NCBI GenBank assembly: GCA_964604675.1
Contig: CAZSAT010000002.1
Location: 62,001-126,000 of the forward strand
Source: CAZSAT01 sp964604675
GTDB lineage: Bacteria > Myxococcota_A > UBA796 > CAJQPC01
DNA length: 64,000 nt
Direction: 5' to 3'
The notes under the pieces are model-generated. The model was not told where the DNA came from. It made no database searches and was given only the letters and a program-made list of their open reading frames with translations. A program made the position numbers and the translations under genes. Below are positions 25,887-35,300 of this stretch, piece after piece. The stretch's first letter is position 1. Each line of letters opens with the position of its first letter.

Positions 25887-26720
25887 ATGAGCACCCTCCG
25901 CACGCTGCCGCCCAACGCGCGCTTCGATCTGCACCTCCACAGCCACCTGTCCGACGGCAAGGTGGCCCCCGCGGAGCTGCTCGACCTCTGCGGTCGCGGC
26001 GGGCTCGACGTCATCGCGTTGACCGACCACGACCTGCCGCCCGCGCTCTCCGCGGGACGTCACCTGGTCGGGCAGCGGGTCGTCACGGTGCTGCACGGCG
26101 TCGAGCTCAGCGGGGTGCACGAGGGCAAGGAGCTCCACCTGCTCGTGTACTTCCCGGGGGAGATGCCCGCGGACTTCCGCGTGTTCCTGGCCGGGCGCGC
26201 CAGGGCGCGGGCGGATCGCTACGACGAGGCGGTGCGCAGGCTCGATCTCGAGGGGCTCGAGGTCGCACCGCCGGCCGCCCGCAACGGGGAGCGCTCCATC
26301 ACCCGCTTCCACCTGTCCCAGGCCCTGGTCGCCAGCGGGCACGCCCACAACCTCAACGACGCGTTCCGCCGCTTCACGGGGTCCGAGCACGGGAACGTCC
26401 CCCCGGTGACCCTCGGCTGGCTCGAGGCCATCGCCAGCGCCCGTGCTGCGGGGGGTGTGACCTCCTGGGCCCATCCAGACGTCGACGATGCGGAGCGGTG
26501 GACCGCCGCCTTCGCCGCCGGTGGCCTGCAGGGGCTGGAGGCCCTCCGTCCGGCGAACAAGCGCCAGCAGCGCAACGCGCTCCGTCGGCTCGCGCGGGAG
26601 CACGGGCTGTTCGTGACCGGCGGCTCCGACTGGCACGGCTGGTGGAACGACCGGCCCGGCCGCTTTGCAGCGCCGTTGCGCGAGCTGCAAGGCTTCGCCG
26701 AGGCGCTCGCGGCCGCCTAG
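25887..26720 (+). CDS. PHP domain phosphoesterase
   Basis: 277 residues. PHP motifs in order: DLHLHSHLSDG (~14-24), ALTDHDLPPAL (~47), a GVELSG segment, the AHP in TSWAHPDVDD (~195) and GSDWHGWW (~250), together supplying the trinuclear metal ligands. The family hydrolyses phosphate esters (histidinol phosphate, nucleoside phosphates, DNA ends, RNA 5' ends); the TrpH/YciV subgroup is the closest match by layout. At 277 residues it is normal for this subgroup. It is compactly placed between DivIVA and an NAD-binding gene (1-nt gap). Confidence 0.88.
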   Translation: MSTLRTLPPNARFDLHLHSHLSDGKVAPAELLDLCGRGGLDVIALTDHDLPPALSAGRHLVGQRVVTVLHGVELSGVHEGKELHLLVYFPGEMPADFRVFLAGRARARADRYDEAVRRLDLEGLEVAPPAARNGERSITRFHLSQALVASGHAHNLNDAFRRFTGSEHGNVPPVTLGWLEAIASARAAGGVTSWAHPDVDDAERWTAAFAAGGLQGLEALRPANKRQQRNALRRLAREHGLFVTGGSDWHGWWNDRPGRFAAPLRELQGFAEALAAA

Positions 26721-26721
26721 C

Positions 26722-27495
26722 ATGCGCGTCTGCATCGTCGGAGCCGGCGTCGTGGGCCGTGCGGTGGCGCGGAGGCTCGCCCAGCGCGGCGACCACGTGG
26801 TGCTCGCCTCCCCCGCGCCCCGCGAGGGCGCCGGGCTCTGGCGTCGGGCGGACGCGCTGACGGGCGTGGGCATTCGAGATGCCCTCTACGCCGCCGATGC
26901 CGTGGTCTACGCCGCCACCGCGCCGCGGCAGGTGGTCGCGCTCGCCGGGGCGGGCGCAGAGCAGGTTGCCCGGGCCGCACGCCAGGGCGCTGTGGAGCGC
27001 TTCGTGTGGGTGCAGCCGGTGGGCATCAACGGAGCGCTCACCCACGTGGTGCAGTCCTACCAGGAGGCCCTCCCCGTGGTGCGGGCGCAGGCACCCGAGC
27101 TGCGGGTGGTCGGACTTCCGCTGCTCTTCGGCGACGGCGACCGGCTGTTCACGCCCTGGGTGGAGGCGGCGCGGGCGGGCAAGGCCGTGCCTCAGCCCCC
27201 CGATCTTCGGCTGCGGCCGCTCTGGTCCGACGACGCGGCGCGCCTCGTGCTGCGGGCCGTGGACGGCGAGCTCGACCGCGACGTGGGGGTCCAGGGGCCG
27301 CGCCCCGTTCGGCTGCGTGCCCTCGCCGACGATCTGGCGGGCAGCTTCGGCGCCAAGGTGTCCCGCATGAAGCGCAGCGCGCTGAAGCCCTGGGCGGAGC
27401 TGCTGGCGTCGCAGGGCGAGGCTCCGGACGACTGGGATGGCCTGGACCTGGGGCGTCGGCGCGACCCGGAAGATCACCTGAAGGCGCTGATCTGA
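26722..27495 (+). CDS. NAD(P)-binding Rossmann (NAD-dependent epimerase-like) protein
   Basis: 257 residues. MRVCIVGAGVVGRAVARRL gives a GxGxxG nucleotide-binding start at the N-terminus; the following VVYAATAPRQVV, FVWVQPVGINGALTHV and LLFGDGDRLFTPWV segments resemble atypical short-chain dehydrogenase / NmrA-like sugar or quinone-binding proteins. A catalytic YxxxK is not evident (SYQEALPV is the nearest), so it may be a binding or regulatory member. Start ATG 26722, one nt after the PHP gene; the upstream in-frame extension lacks similarity. Confidence 0.75.
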   Translation: MRVCIVGAGVVGRAVARRLAQRGDHVVLASPAPREGAGLWRRADALTGVGIRDALYAADAVVYAATAPRQVVALAGAGAEQVARAARQGAVERFVWVQPVGINGALTHVVQSYQEALPVVRAQAPELRVVGLPLLFGDGDRLFTPWVEAARAGKAVPQPPDLRLRPLWSDDAARLVLRAVDGELDRDVGVQGPRPVRLRALADDLAGSFGAKVSRMKRSALKPWAELLASQGEAPDDWDGLDLGRRRDPEDHLKALI

Positions 27496-27569
27496 GCGGC
27501 CGTTCATTTCCTTGACGGGCGCGGTGGCGGGAGCGGTTACGGACTCGGCACCATCCCCACGGAGGACCC

Positions 27570-27878
27570 ATGGCCGACACCGTCTCTGACTTCTTCAACG
27601 TGACCCTCGCCGAAAAGATCGGCCCCGATCTGGTGGCCTCTGTCGGTGCGATCTTCCGCTTCGACATCGAGGGTGCGGGCACCTGGGTGGTCGATCTGAA
27701 GAACGAAGGCAAGGTCACCCAGGGCGAAGGCGACGCCGACTGCGTGATCGGCAGCGACGCGGCGAGCTGGGCGCAGCTCGTGGAGAACCCTTCGAGCGCC
27801 ATCGCGCTGTTCATGGACGGAAAGATCACCGCGAGCGACTTCGGCCTCGCCACGAAGCTCCAGGAGATCCTCGCCTGA
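27570..27878 (+). CDS. SCP2 sterol-binding domain protein
   Basis: 102 residues. A single SCP2 domain: FRFDIEGAGTWVVDLKNEG, CVIGSDAASWAQLVENPSSA, LFMDGKITASDFGLATKLQ. These small alpha/beta proteins bind hydrophobic ligands such as acyl-CoA or sterols. CGGAGG sits 7 nt before the ATG, and a weak TTGACG...GGTTAC promoter (27512-27540) is in the 75-nt gap before it. Followed by a hotdog gene overlapping by 1 nt (TGATG), suggesting linked acyl-lipid handling. Confidence 0.9.
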   Translation: MADTVSDFFNVTLAEKIGPDLVASVGAIFRFDIEGAGTWVVDLKNEGKVTQGEGDADCVIGSDAASWAQLVENPSSAIALFMDGKITASDFGLATKLQEILA

Positions 27879-28264
27879 TGGCGGATCCCAGGACGCACCT
27901 GGGCATCGACCGCTCGCTCTGCGGGGAGCCCCTCGCGCTCTCCGAGGGGCGGGCGGTCGTCGCTCTGTCCACCACCGCCGCCATGGGTGCCGACGAACGC
28001 GGGCTGGTGCACGGCGGCTTCGTGTTCGGCGCGGCCGACTACGCAGCCATGTTGGCGGTGAACGACCCCAACGTGGTGCTCGGCGCCGCGGAGCTTCGCT
28101 TCCTCGCCCCGGTCACGGTCGGCCAGGTGGTGCGCTGCGAGGCGAGCGTGAGCGCTGAGAAGGGTCGGAAGCGCGTGGTCGACGTGCGCTGCGAGGTCGG
28201 CCCCACCGCGGTGGTCACCGGCACCCTCACAGCCTTCGTGCTCGACGAGCACGTGCTGGGATAA
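27878..28264 (+). CDS. Hotdog-fold thioesterase-like protein
   Basis: 128 residues. PaaI-type hotdog core: GLVHGGFVFGAADYAAMLAVND (~41-62, HGG motif with D54-like acidic), LGAAELRFLAPVTVGQVVRC and VVDVRCEVG. Family members hydrolyse or bind acyl-CoA thioesters. The catalytic Asp/Glu in the long helix (A-D-Y-A-A) is consistent with activity, but some relatives are only ligand-binding. Translationally coupled to the SCP2 gene. Its 3' end faces the Gld-type exporter operon across a hairpin cluster. Confidence 0.85.
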   Translation: MADPRTHLGIDRSLCGEPLALSEGRAVVALSTTAAMGADERGLVHGGFVFGAADYAAMLAVNDPNVVLGAAELRFLAPVTVGQVVRCEASVSAEKGRKRVVDVRCEVGPTAVVTGTLTAFVLDEHVLG

Positions 28265-28305
28265 GAGGCCGCGCCGCGTAGGGCCTGGCGGCACCGCGGG
28301 GCGAA

Positions 28306-28452
28306 CCGCCTCTGCGGTGGGGGTTCAGCGTGCCCATCGGGCACGCGAAGGGGGCCCATCGAGGGGCCCCCTTTCAGAGGGGAAGTGGCCCCGTCGAACG
28401 CTCGCAGGGCCAGAGAGGCGGGAGCGCGGGGGCTGCGCGTGGAGCGCAGCCC
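28306..28452. terminator. Four perfect hairpins between convergent operons
   Basis: ACCGC/GCGGT (28306-28319), an 8-bp GCGTGCCC stem with a 3-nt loop (28328-28346), a 10-bp AAGGGGGCCC/GGGCCCCCTT stem (28348-28373) and a 9-bp GGGCTGCGC stem (28430-28452) next to the gldG-like stop. The third has A-tract and T-tract flanks and can work as a bidirectional terminator. The last pairs only 5 nt from that stop codon. Confidence 0.7.
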
Positions 28453-28457
28453 GTGCG

Positions 28458-30080
28458 CTACAGCTTCCGGCGCCTCGCCCAGGTGCCGATGGCGCCCGCC
28501 ACCGCGAGCCCCGGCGCCGCGAGCAGGCAGAGCAGCCACACGAGCAGCCCGTCGATCTCGGTCATCGTGAGCGTGCCGGAGCCGGCCTCGTTGGGTCGGA
28601 TGCTGATCTGGTCTTCCTCGCCGACCATCCAGGCCACGCTGTTGAGGAACAGATCGAGGTTCGAGCCCTGCAGGGCCAGCTCGTTGCTCACGAAGTCGCT
28701 GTCGCCGAACACCACGACCTTGCCGCCCGCGGCTCGGGCCACGTCCACGACCTCCGGCACCGGCGTGTCGGCGGGCAGCGGCGCTTCCGAGCTGCCGTCG
28801 AGCACGCGGCTGCCCACGTGCACGGCGCCGGGTTCCACGACCTCGACCACGGCGGCCACGCCGACCGGACCGGCCACGTCGGCGGCGTCGAGCACCGGGT
28901 TGGGGCTCTCGAGATCGGTCTCCGCCCAGCCGTTGGCGCTGGAGCGGGCCAGGACCATGGCGTTGAGCCCCTCGACCTCGGGTCCGAGCCGCACCGAACG
29001 CGCCACCCTCAAGAGCGCGATGCCGGTGAGGTCGGCGACGATCGGGTGGAAGTCGAAGCTCTGCTTGTCGAGCACCAGGTACGACGCGTCGCCGCCGACC
29101 AGCTGGTAGGCGGGGTTCTGTTCGAGCACGATGTCGTCGCCCAGCAGCAGGCCGTAGCGCGCGAGCGAGGCCGCGAAGGCCGGCGCGTGCATCGGGTCGA
29201 GCAGCACGATCATCGAGCCGCCCTCGGCCACGAAGGCCGCGAGCATCTCCACCTCGGGAGCGAGCAGGTCGAGCTGAGGGTCGGCGACCACGGCCACCTC
29301 GCAGCCGTCCGGTACGCCGCCGTCGGTGAGCGGCACGAAGGTGGTCACCGTGTAGTTCTGCCCCTGGAGCTTGGCGACCACGCCGCCCAGGCCGTCGGTA
29401 CGGTAGTCGTCGTCGACCGCGCGCTCGCCGTGGCCGGTGGTGAAGCAGACCTCGTGGTCCACGCCCGCGGTGACCTTGACCAGGGCGTTGGTGAAGGCCT
29501 CCTCCCCGAAGTCGGCCTCGAGCCGCTGCTGGTCTTCGCCGTGGGTGAGCACGATCGTGCCGAAGCTCGACGTGACCTTGAGCTGCTCGGCGAGCAGGGG
29601 CTCGCGGATCGGGTCGACCAGCTGGAAGTCCAGCCACGGCGTGTGCTGCTGGTAGGCCTCCACCAGGTCCTTGAACTCGGCGCCCTCGAGGCTGTCGGTC
29701 GGGAAGAAGCCCAGCACGTCGACGGCGCTCGCCAGCCCGTCGGCCACCTGAACCGACTGCTCGGCCAGGGTGTGCCGGCCGCTCTGCGTCCAGTCCCAGC
29801 GCTCGTCGTACCGCTTTCCGGCGACGTTCACGGCGATGGTGATGCCCAGCGCGACCACGACCATCAGGGTGGCCATCGAGCTGTTCCGGAAGCCCGGGGA
29901 CTGCGACGCCTGATCGAGCTCGTCGCGGTCGAGCCAGAGGTAGAGCGCGAGGAGCGCGAGGCCGATCCCGCCGACGACGTTCCAGACGACATCGAAGGAG
30001 CCGGTGGTGAAGCGGTGGATGGCGAAGGCCACCGTGAGCAGGGTGCCGAGCACCCCGGCCAGCCAGGAGAAGCCCCTCAT
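28458..30080 (-). CDS. Gldg family protein (ABC transporter auxiliary/substrate-binding part)
   Basis: 540 residues. Two N-terminal membrane helices (~6-25 and ~68-88) followed by a large extracytoplasmic part with the pattern of the ABC_transp_aux domain: RYDERWDWTQSGRHTLAEQS, VDVLGFFPTDS, HEVCFTTGHGERAV, LLAPEVEMLAAFVAEGGSMIVLLDP, and a final membrane helix (LLVWLLCLLAAPGLAVAG). This matches GldG-type partners of ABC exporters linked in Bacteroidetes to gliding, and widespread in Myxococcota with unknown cargo. Start ATG 30080 overlaps the permease stop (TGATG). The longer frame upstream is only a shadow of the permease. Confidence 0.85.
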   Translation of the reverse strand: MRGFSWLAGVLGTLLTVAFAIHRFTTGSFDVVWNVVGGIGLALLALYLWLDRDELDQASQSPGFRNSSMATLMVVVALGITIAVNVAGKRYDERWDWTQSGRHTLAEQSVQVADGLASAVDVLGFFPTDSLEGAEFKDLVEAYQQHTPWLDFQLVDPIREPLLAEQLKVTSSFGTIVLTHGEDQQRLEADFGEEAFTNALVKVTAGVDHEVCFTTGHGERAVDDDYRTDGLGGVVAKLQGQNYTVTTFVPLTDGGVPDGCEVAVVADPQLDLLAPEVEMLAAFVAEGGSMIVLLDPMHAPAFAASLARYGLLLGDDIVLEQNPAYQLVGGDASYLVLDKQSFDFHPIVADLTGIALLRVARSVRLGPEVEGLNAMVLARSSANGWAETDLESPNPVLDAADVAGPVGVAAVVEVVEPGAVHVGSRVLDGSSEAPLPADTPVPEVVDVARAAGGKVVVFGDSDFVSNELALQGSNLDLFLNSVAWMVGEEDQISIRPNEAGSGTLTMTEIDGLLVWLLCLLAAPGLAVAGAIGTWARRRKL

Positions 30081-30844
30081 CAGCGCCACCGGTAGGCGTC
30101 GACCCGCTGGTGGGTCGCGAAGAGGAAGAAGGCGATGAAGCTCAGGTAGTAGACGAGGTCCCGGCTGTGCACCAGGCCCTTGGCCAGCTGCTCGAGGTGG
30201 GTGAGCATCGAGGCGTAGGCCAGCCACTCCCCCGCCCCCGTGGACGTGCTGGCGTCGGCCCAGGAGAGCACCCAGAACATCAGGAGCAGCCCGAAGCCGA
30301 TGACCAGCGCCACCACCTGGCTCTCGGTGAAGGCCGAGGTGAGCATGCCGACGGCCACGAAGCTGCCGCACAAGAGCAGCACCGAGACGTAGCTGGAGAC
30401 GAGCACACCCACGTCGGGGCTGCCGAGCCACAGGAGCAGCGCCGTGTAGTGCCCGGTGGCCAGGAGCATCACCGAGCAGAAGGCCATCGCACCCAGGTAC
30501 TTCCCGAGCACGATCTCCAGGGTGGAGACGGGGCTCGTGAGCAACAGCTCCAGGCTCCTCGAGCGGCGATCCTCGGCGAAGAGCCGCATGGTGAGCGCTG
30601 GGCACAGGAACAGCAGGATGACGCCAGTGTTCGCGAAGAAGGGTGCCACCAGGTACTCGTCGACGTTCATGTCGCCGGTGCCGTAGGGGTCGAAGCTCAT
30701 CTGCGCCGACTGCAGGTTGTAGAAGCCGATCATCGACGCGAAGAAGAAGCCCGTGATGATCAGGAAGGCGCAGAGCGCGATCCAACCCACGGGGGTGGCG
30801 AAGTAGGCCGCGAGCTCGCGGCGCGCGATGGCGAGCACGTTCAT
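30080..30844 (-). CDS. ABC transporter permease (ABC-2 family, GldF-like)
   Basis: 254 residues with about six membrane helices, starting MNVLAIARRELAAYFATPVGWI, the typical GldF/NosY-type opening. The ABC-2 permease fold includes SLELLLTSPVSTLEIVLGKYLG, the loop that touches the ATPase. It is the membrane domain of an exporter driven by the ATPase at 30841. Translationally coupled to both neighbours (ATGA upstream, TGATG downstream). Confidence 0.9.
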   Translation of the reverse strand: MNVLAIARRELAAYFATPVGWIALCAFLIITGFFFASMIGFYNLQSAQMSFDPYGTGDMNVDEYLVAPFFANTGVILLFLCPALTMRLFAEDRRSRSLELLLTSPVSTLEIVLGKYLGAMAFCSVMLLATGHYTALLLWLGSPDVGVLVSSYVSVLLLCGSFVAVGMLTSAFTESQVVALVIGFGLLLMFWVLSWADASTSTGAGEWLAYASMLTHLEQLAKGLVHSRDLVYYLSFIAFFLFATHQRVDAYRWR

Positions 30845-31731
30845 GCGTTGCCCTGGGTGAGGCTCAGGTAGATGTCTTCCAGGCCGCGGCGCGCACCCAG
30901 CGCGAGCAGGCCGTGGGGGGCGGCGGCGGTGGCGACCTCGGCGCGGAGGTCCGCGTCGCAGCGCAGGAGCAGGCGGCCTTCACCGGCGTGCTCGACGAGC
31001 TCGACGCCGGGCAGGGCGCGGAGGGCCTCCATGGCTGGCCCGACCTGCTGCACCTCGATCGCGACCTGGCGTCGACCCCCGGAGAGGTCGTCGAGGGTGT
31101 CGGTGGCGACCACCCGACCGCGCGCGATGATGACGACTCGGTCGCACAGGGCTTCGACCTCCGCGAGCACGTGGGTGCTCAGGATGATGGTCGCGTCGCC
31201 AGCCGCCAGCTCCTTGAGCAGCGCCCGGATCTCCACGCGCTGGGCGGGGTCCAGGCCGCTGGCCGGCTCGTCGAGGATGAGCACCTCGGGGTCGTGCACG
31301 ATGGCCTGGGCGAGGCCGACCCGTTGCCGGTAGCCCTTGGACAGGTGGTCGATGATGCGGTGGCCGACGTCCGCCAGGCCGACGCGTGCGAGGGCGCGAT
31401 CGACGGCGGCCGGGTCGGTGACTCCCTTCAGGCGACCGGCGAAGGCCACGTAGTCCCGCACGGTCATGGTGACGTAGAGCGGTGGGACCTCGGGGAGGTA
31501 GCCCACGGTGCGCTTGACCGCTGCGGCGTGGGTGGAGACGTCGCGACCGCCGATCCGGGCCACGCCCGCGGTGGCGCCCAGCGAGCCCGTCAGGATGCGC
31601 ATCGTGGTGGTCTTCCCGGCGCCGTTCGGCCCCAGGAAGCCCACGACTTCGCCCTTGGCCACCGAGAACGAGACGTCCTCGATGGCGTTGTCCGCGCCGT
31701 AGCGCTTGGTGAGTCCTTCGACCTCGATCAT
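30841..31731 (-). CDS. ABC transporter ATP-binding protein (GldA-like)
   Basis: 296 residues. Walker A GPNGAGKTT (~35), Q-loop in TVGYLPE, signature LSKGYRQRVGLAQA (~135), Walker B VLILDEPASGLDP (~157) and a switch His in STHVLAE. Powers the exporter with the permease and Gldg-family gene downstream on the minus strand. The C-terminal ~70 residues (TLDDLSGGRRQVAIEVQQVG) are the usual extension of this subgroup. First gene of the three-gene minus-strand operon; I see no strong promoter ahead of it. Confidence 0.93.
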   Translation of the reverse strand: MIEVEGLTKRYGADNAIEDVSFSVAKGEVVGFLGPNGAGKTTTMRILTGSLGATAGVARIGGRDVSTHAAAVKRTVGYLPEVPPLYVTMTVRDYVAFAGRLKGVTDPAAVDRALARVGLADVGHRIIDHLSKGYRQRVGLAQAIVHDPEVLILDEPASGLDPAQRVEIRALLKELAAGDATIILSTHVLAEVEALCDRVVIIARGRVVATDTLDDLSGGRRQVAIEVQQVGPAMEALRALPGVELVEHAGEGRLLLRCDADLRAEVATAAAPHGLLALGARRGLEDIYLSLTQGNA

Positions 31732-32342
31732 GGGCCCTTCCGGTGGCCGCTTGAGGTATCGAACCAGCGCCCACCGTCAAGAGCAGCGAGACCTGTCGCT
31801 ACAAGTCGTCGAAGTTGCTGACGTAGAACAGGCCCCCGTCGTGCGCGTGTTCGCCGGCGGGGAGGCGCTCCGGCGCGCCCCACGTCACGTGGAAGGCCCG
31901 CGCGCTTGGTGACCGTCCGCCGCCGGCGTCGACTCCGTCCGGTCCCTGCCAGGCGCACCGCACGGCGCCGTGGCGCAGGCCGCACGGGAACAGCTCGCCG
32001 ACACCATCCAGGCGCTCGCTCGGCAGCACCGTCGCGGAGCCGGCCCACCGGAGAGATGGCCACGCCCGTGTCGGTCGAGGGCGGCGGCTCGTTCGTCCGC
32101 CGCTGGTGTCGGTCGGTCCCGGATCGCTGGACGGAGCCGCGTCCGAGGCCTGGAAGCCCGGAGCTGTGAGCTCCCGGAGGAGGTACAGCGTGCGCCGCAC
32201 GGCGGCCCTCCTGGCAGGCGCTGGCGCCGCTGCCCGCGCTGGAACCCAGGCGGCCGGATCGCCATCGCCCGGCCCTGCGAGGCGCCGTTGCTTGAACAGC
32301 ACGCCCGGCCGCGGCTACGCTGCGTCCCAGACGAGGCACCGC
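31732..32342. other. 611-nt gap, no confident gene
   Basis: Lies between two divergently transcribed genes. On the minus strand 31799-32302 stays open and ends in HVTWGAPERLPAGEHAHDGG-type sequence that reads like protein, with good third-position GC in its last ~70 codons, but its first half does not. A gene fragment or decayed gene is possible. The last 50 nt contain the promoter for the gene at 32343. Confidence 0.4.
32292..32321 (+). promoter_or_regulatory. Sigma-70-type promoter, TTGAAC-N18-TACGCT
   Basis: -35 TTGAAC (32292-32297), -10 TACGCT (32316-32321), 18-bp spacer. Start codon 22 nt after the -10. Confidence 0.55.
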
Positions 32343-35300
32343 ATGCGCTTGACGTTGATGGCTGCAGCCGCCCACCTGCTCTTGCTGGCAGGCTGCAAGA
32401 CCGACTGGGTGGTCGTGGACCTGGACGGCGACGGCTTCGCGATGAGCGACGGCGACTGCGACGAGGCCGACGCGTCCATCCACCCCGACGCTGCCGAGAC
32501 CTGGTACGACGGCGTGGATCAGAACTGCGACGGCAACGACGACGACGCCGACGGCGACGGCTTCGTGGCGGTGGCGGCCGGTGGCGACGACTGCTGGGAC
32601 GACCCGGCCTCCATCCCCGACGGCTACGCCGTGGCCACGGGGACCGACAGCGCCGGGGGCTCGCTGGGGTGGGCCCAGCCCCAACCCGCCGAGGTCCACC
32701 CGGACGCGGTCGATACCTGGTACGACGGCGTCGACCAGGACTGCAGCGGAAACGACGACTTCGATCAGGACGGCGACGGCTACCGCAGCGACGGCTACCC
32801 GGACCAGCAAGGCGCCTACGGGGACGACTGCGTGGACGGAGCGTCGCTCGACCAGACCTTCTACGACGACGACGACGTCGCGATCGACCTCGACGCCGTC
32901 GGCGTGGCCGCCACCGACATCCACCCGGATCAAGACGAGACCTGGTACGACGGCATCGACGTCGACTGCGACGGGTGGGACGACTACGACCAGGACGGCG
33001 ACGGCTACCGCGTGGACTCGGAGTGCGACGACGAGGACGCGGCGGTCTTCCCGAACGACGCGACCGACACCTGGTACGACTGCCTCGACTCCAACTGCGA
33101 CGGCAACGACGGCGACCAGGACGGCGACGGCTACGTGCCCGACGACTACGCGGCCACCTGTGACTGGGAGCAGTTCGCCGGCCACGACGGCGCCGAGGAC
33201 TGCTGGGACGATCCGGCGAGCACCCCCACCGAGTACACCGCGCTGCACGGCAAGGAGGCCCTGGACCCCGAGGAGGTCTTCCCGGGCGCCGACGACCGCA
33301 GCTACGACGGCATCGACGCCGACTGCGCCGGCGACTCCGACTTCGACGACGACGGCGACGGCTACGACACCACCGATCTGAGCAACCGCGACGGCGACTA
33401 CGGCGAGGACTGCGACGACGCCGACCCGCTCGTGAGCCCCGGCCAGAACGAGTCCTGCTCCACCGACTACGACGACGACTGCGACGGCGAGCTCAACGAC
33501 GTCAACGCGTCGGGCTGCACGATCTTCTACGAGGACCGCGACGGCGACAGCTACGGCACCACCACCACGCGCTGCTACTGCGAAGCCTTCGACGTCTACA
33601 CCTCCGACAACCCCGACGACTGCGTGGACACCGGCGACCAGTCCGCGGTCGAGCGCGACGGGCTCGGCACCTCTGCGATCACCATTCCGCCCGAAGACGT
33701 GAACCCGGGCGCCACCGAGCTCTGCAACGAGGTCGACGACGACTGCGACGGTCGGATCGACGACGACGACAGCTCGGTGAGCGACCCGTGGGTCTGGTAC
33801 GCCGACGACGACAGCGACGACTTCGGCGATCCCGACGACAGCACCTCCCAGTGCTTCCGGCCCGGCACCGACGTGCTCGACGACACCGACTGCGACGACA
33901 CCCGCGACTGGGTCTACCCCGAGGCCCAGGAGCTCTGCGACGACGAGGACCTCGACGAGGACTGCGACGGCCTGGCCGAGAACGACGACCTCGCCGACGC
34001 CGACAGCAGCACCTACACCACCTTCTATGTGGACGCCGACGCCGACACCTTCGGCGACCAGGACGACGCGGGCACCGAGCTCTGCGACGCCACGGCCGGC
34101 ACCCCGGTCACCGACCACACCGACTGCGACGACACCCGCGACCACGTCTACCCCGACGCGCAGGAGCTCTGCGACGACGAGGACCTCGACGAGGACTGCG
34201 ATGGCCTGGCCGAGAACGACGATCTGGCCGACAGCACCACCGCGAGCCGCACCACCTTCTATCCGGACGCCGACGACGACGACTACGGCGACGAGGACAG
34301 CTTCGGCTCGAGCCTCTGCGACGCCACGGACGACTACCCGCTCACCGACAGCACCGACTGCGACGACAGCCGCAGCGACGTGAACCCGGGCGCCGACGAG
34401 GTGTGCGACGCCTCCGACGTGGACGAGGACTGCGACGGCACGAGCGACGACGACGACAGCTCCGTGCTCTCGAGCGGCTTCACCACCTTCTACGCCGACG
34501 CCGACGCCGACACCTTCGGCGACGCCGCCGACTCCGACGACCTCTGCGACGCGTCCTCGGCCTACCCGGTCACCGACGCCACCGACTGCGACGACACCCG
34601 CGACCACGTCTATCCCGACGCGCAGGAGCTCTGCGACGACGAGGACCTCGACGAGGACTGCGACGGTCTGGCCGAGAACGACGACCTGGCCGACGCCGAC
34701 GCGAGCACCTACACCACCTTCTTCCCCGACGCCGATGCCGACGGCTACGGCGACGAGAGCAGCGCCGGCTCCGCCCTCTGCGACGCGACCGCGTCCTACC
34801 CGCTCACCGACAGCACGGACTGCGACGACAGCCGCGACGACGTCAGCCCCGGCGACGACGAGGTGTGTGACGCGTCCGACACCGACGAAGACTGCGACGG
34901 TCTGGCCGACGACGACGACAGCTCCACCCTCACCGGCGGCATGAGCACCTGGTACCCCGACACCGACGACGACGGTCAGGGAGATGCGGCGTCCGCGGGC
35001 AACCTCCAGTGCGACGCCGACGCCACCTGGGAGCTCACGGACCACTCCGACTGCGACGACAGCCGGGACGACATCTACCTCGGCGGCCAGGAGGTCTGCG
35101 ACGCGTCCGACACCGACGAGGACTGCGACGGCACCGCCGACAACGACGACGCGAGCGCGCTGACGAGCAGCAAGACCACCTTCTACCCGGACGCCGACAG
35201 CGACACCTTCGGCGACGAGGCCGACGCGGGCAGCGCCTTCTGCGACGCCACCTCGGCCTACCCGGTCACCGACAGCACCGACTGCGACGACAGCCGCGAC

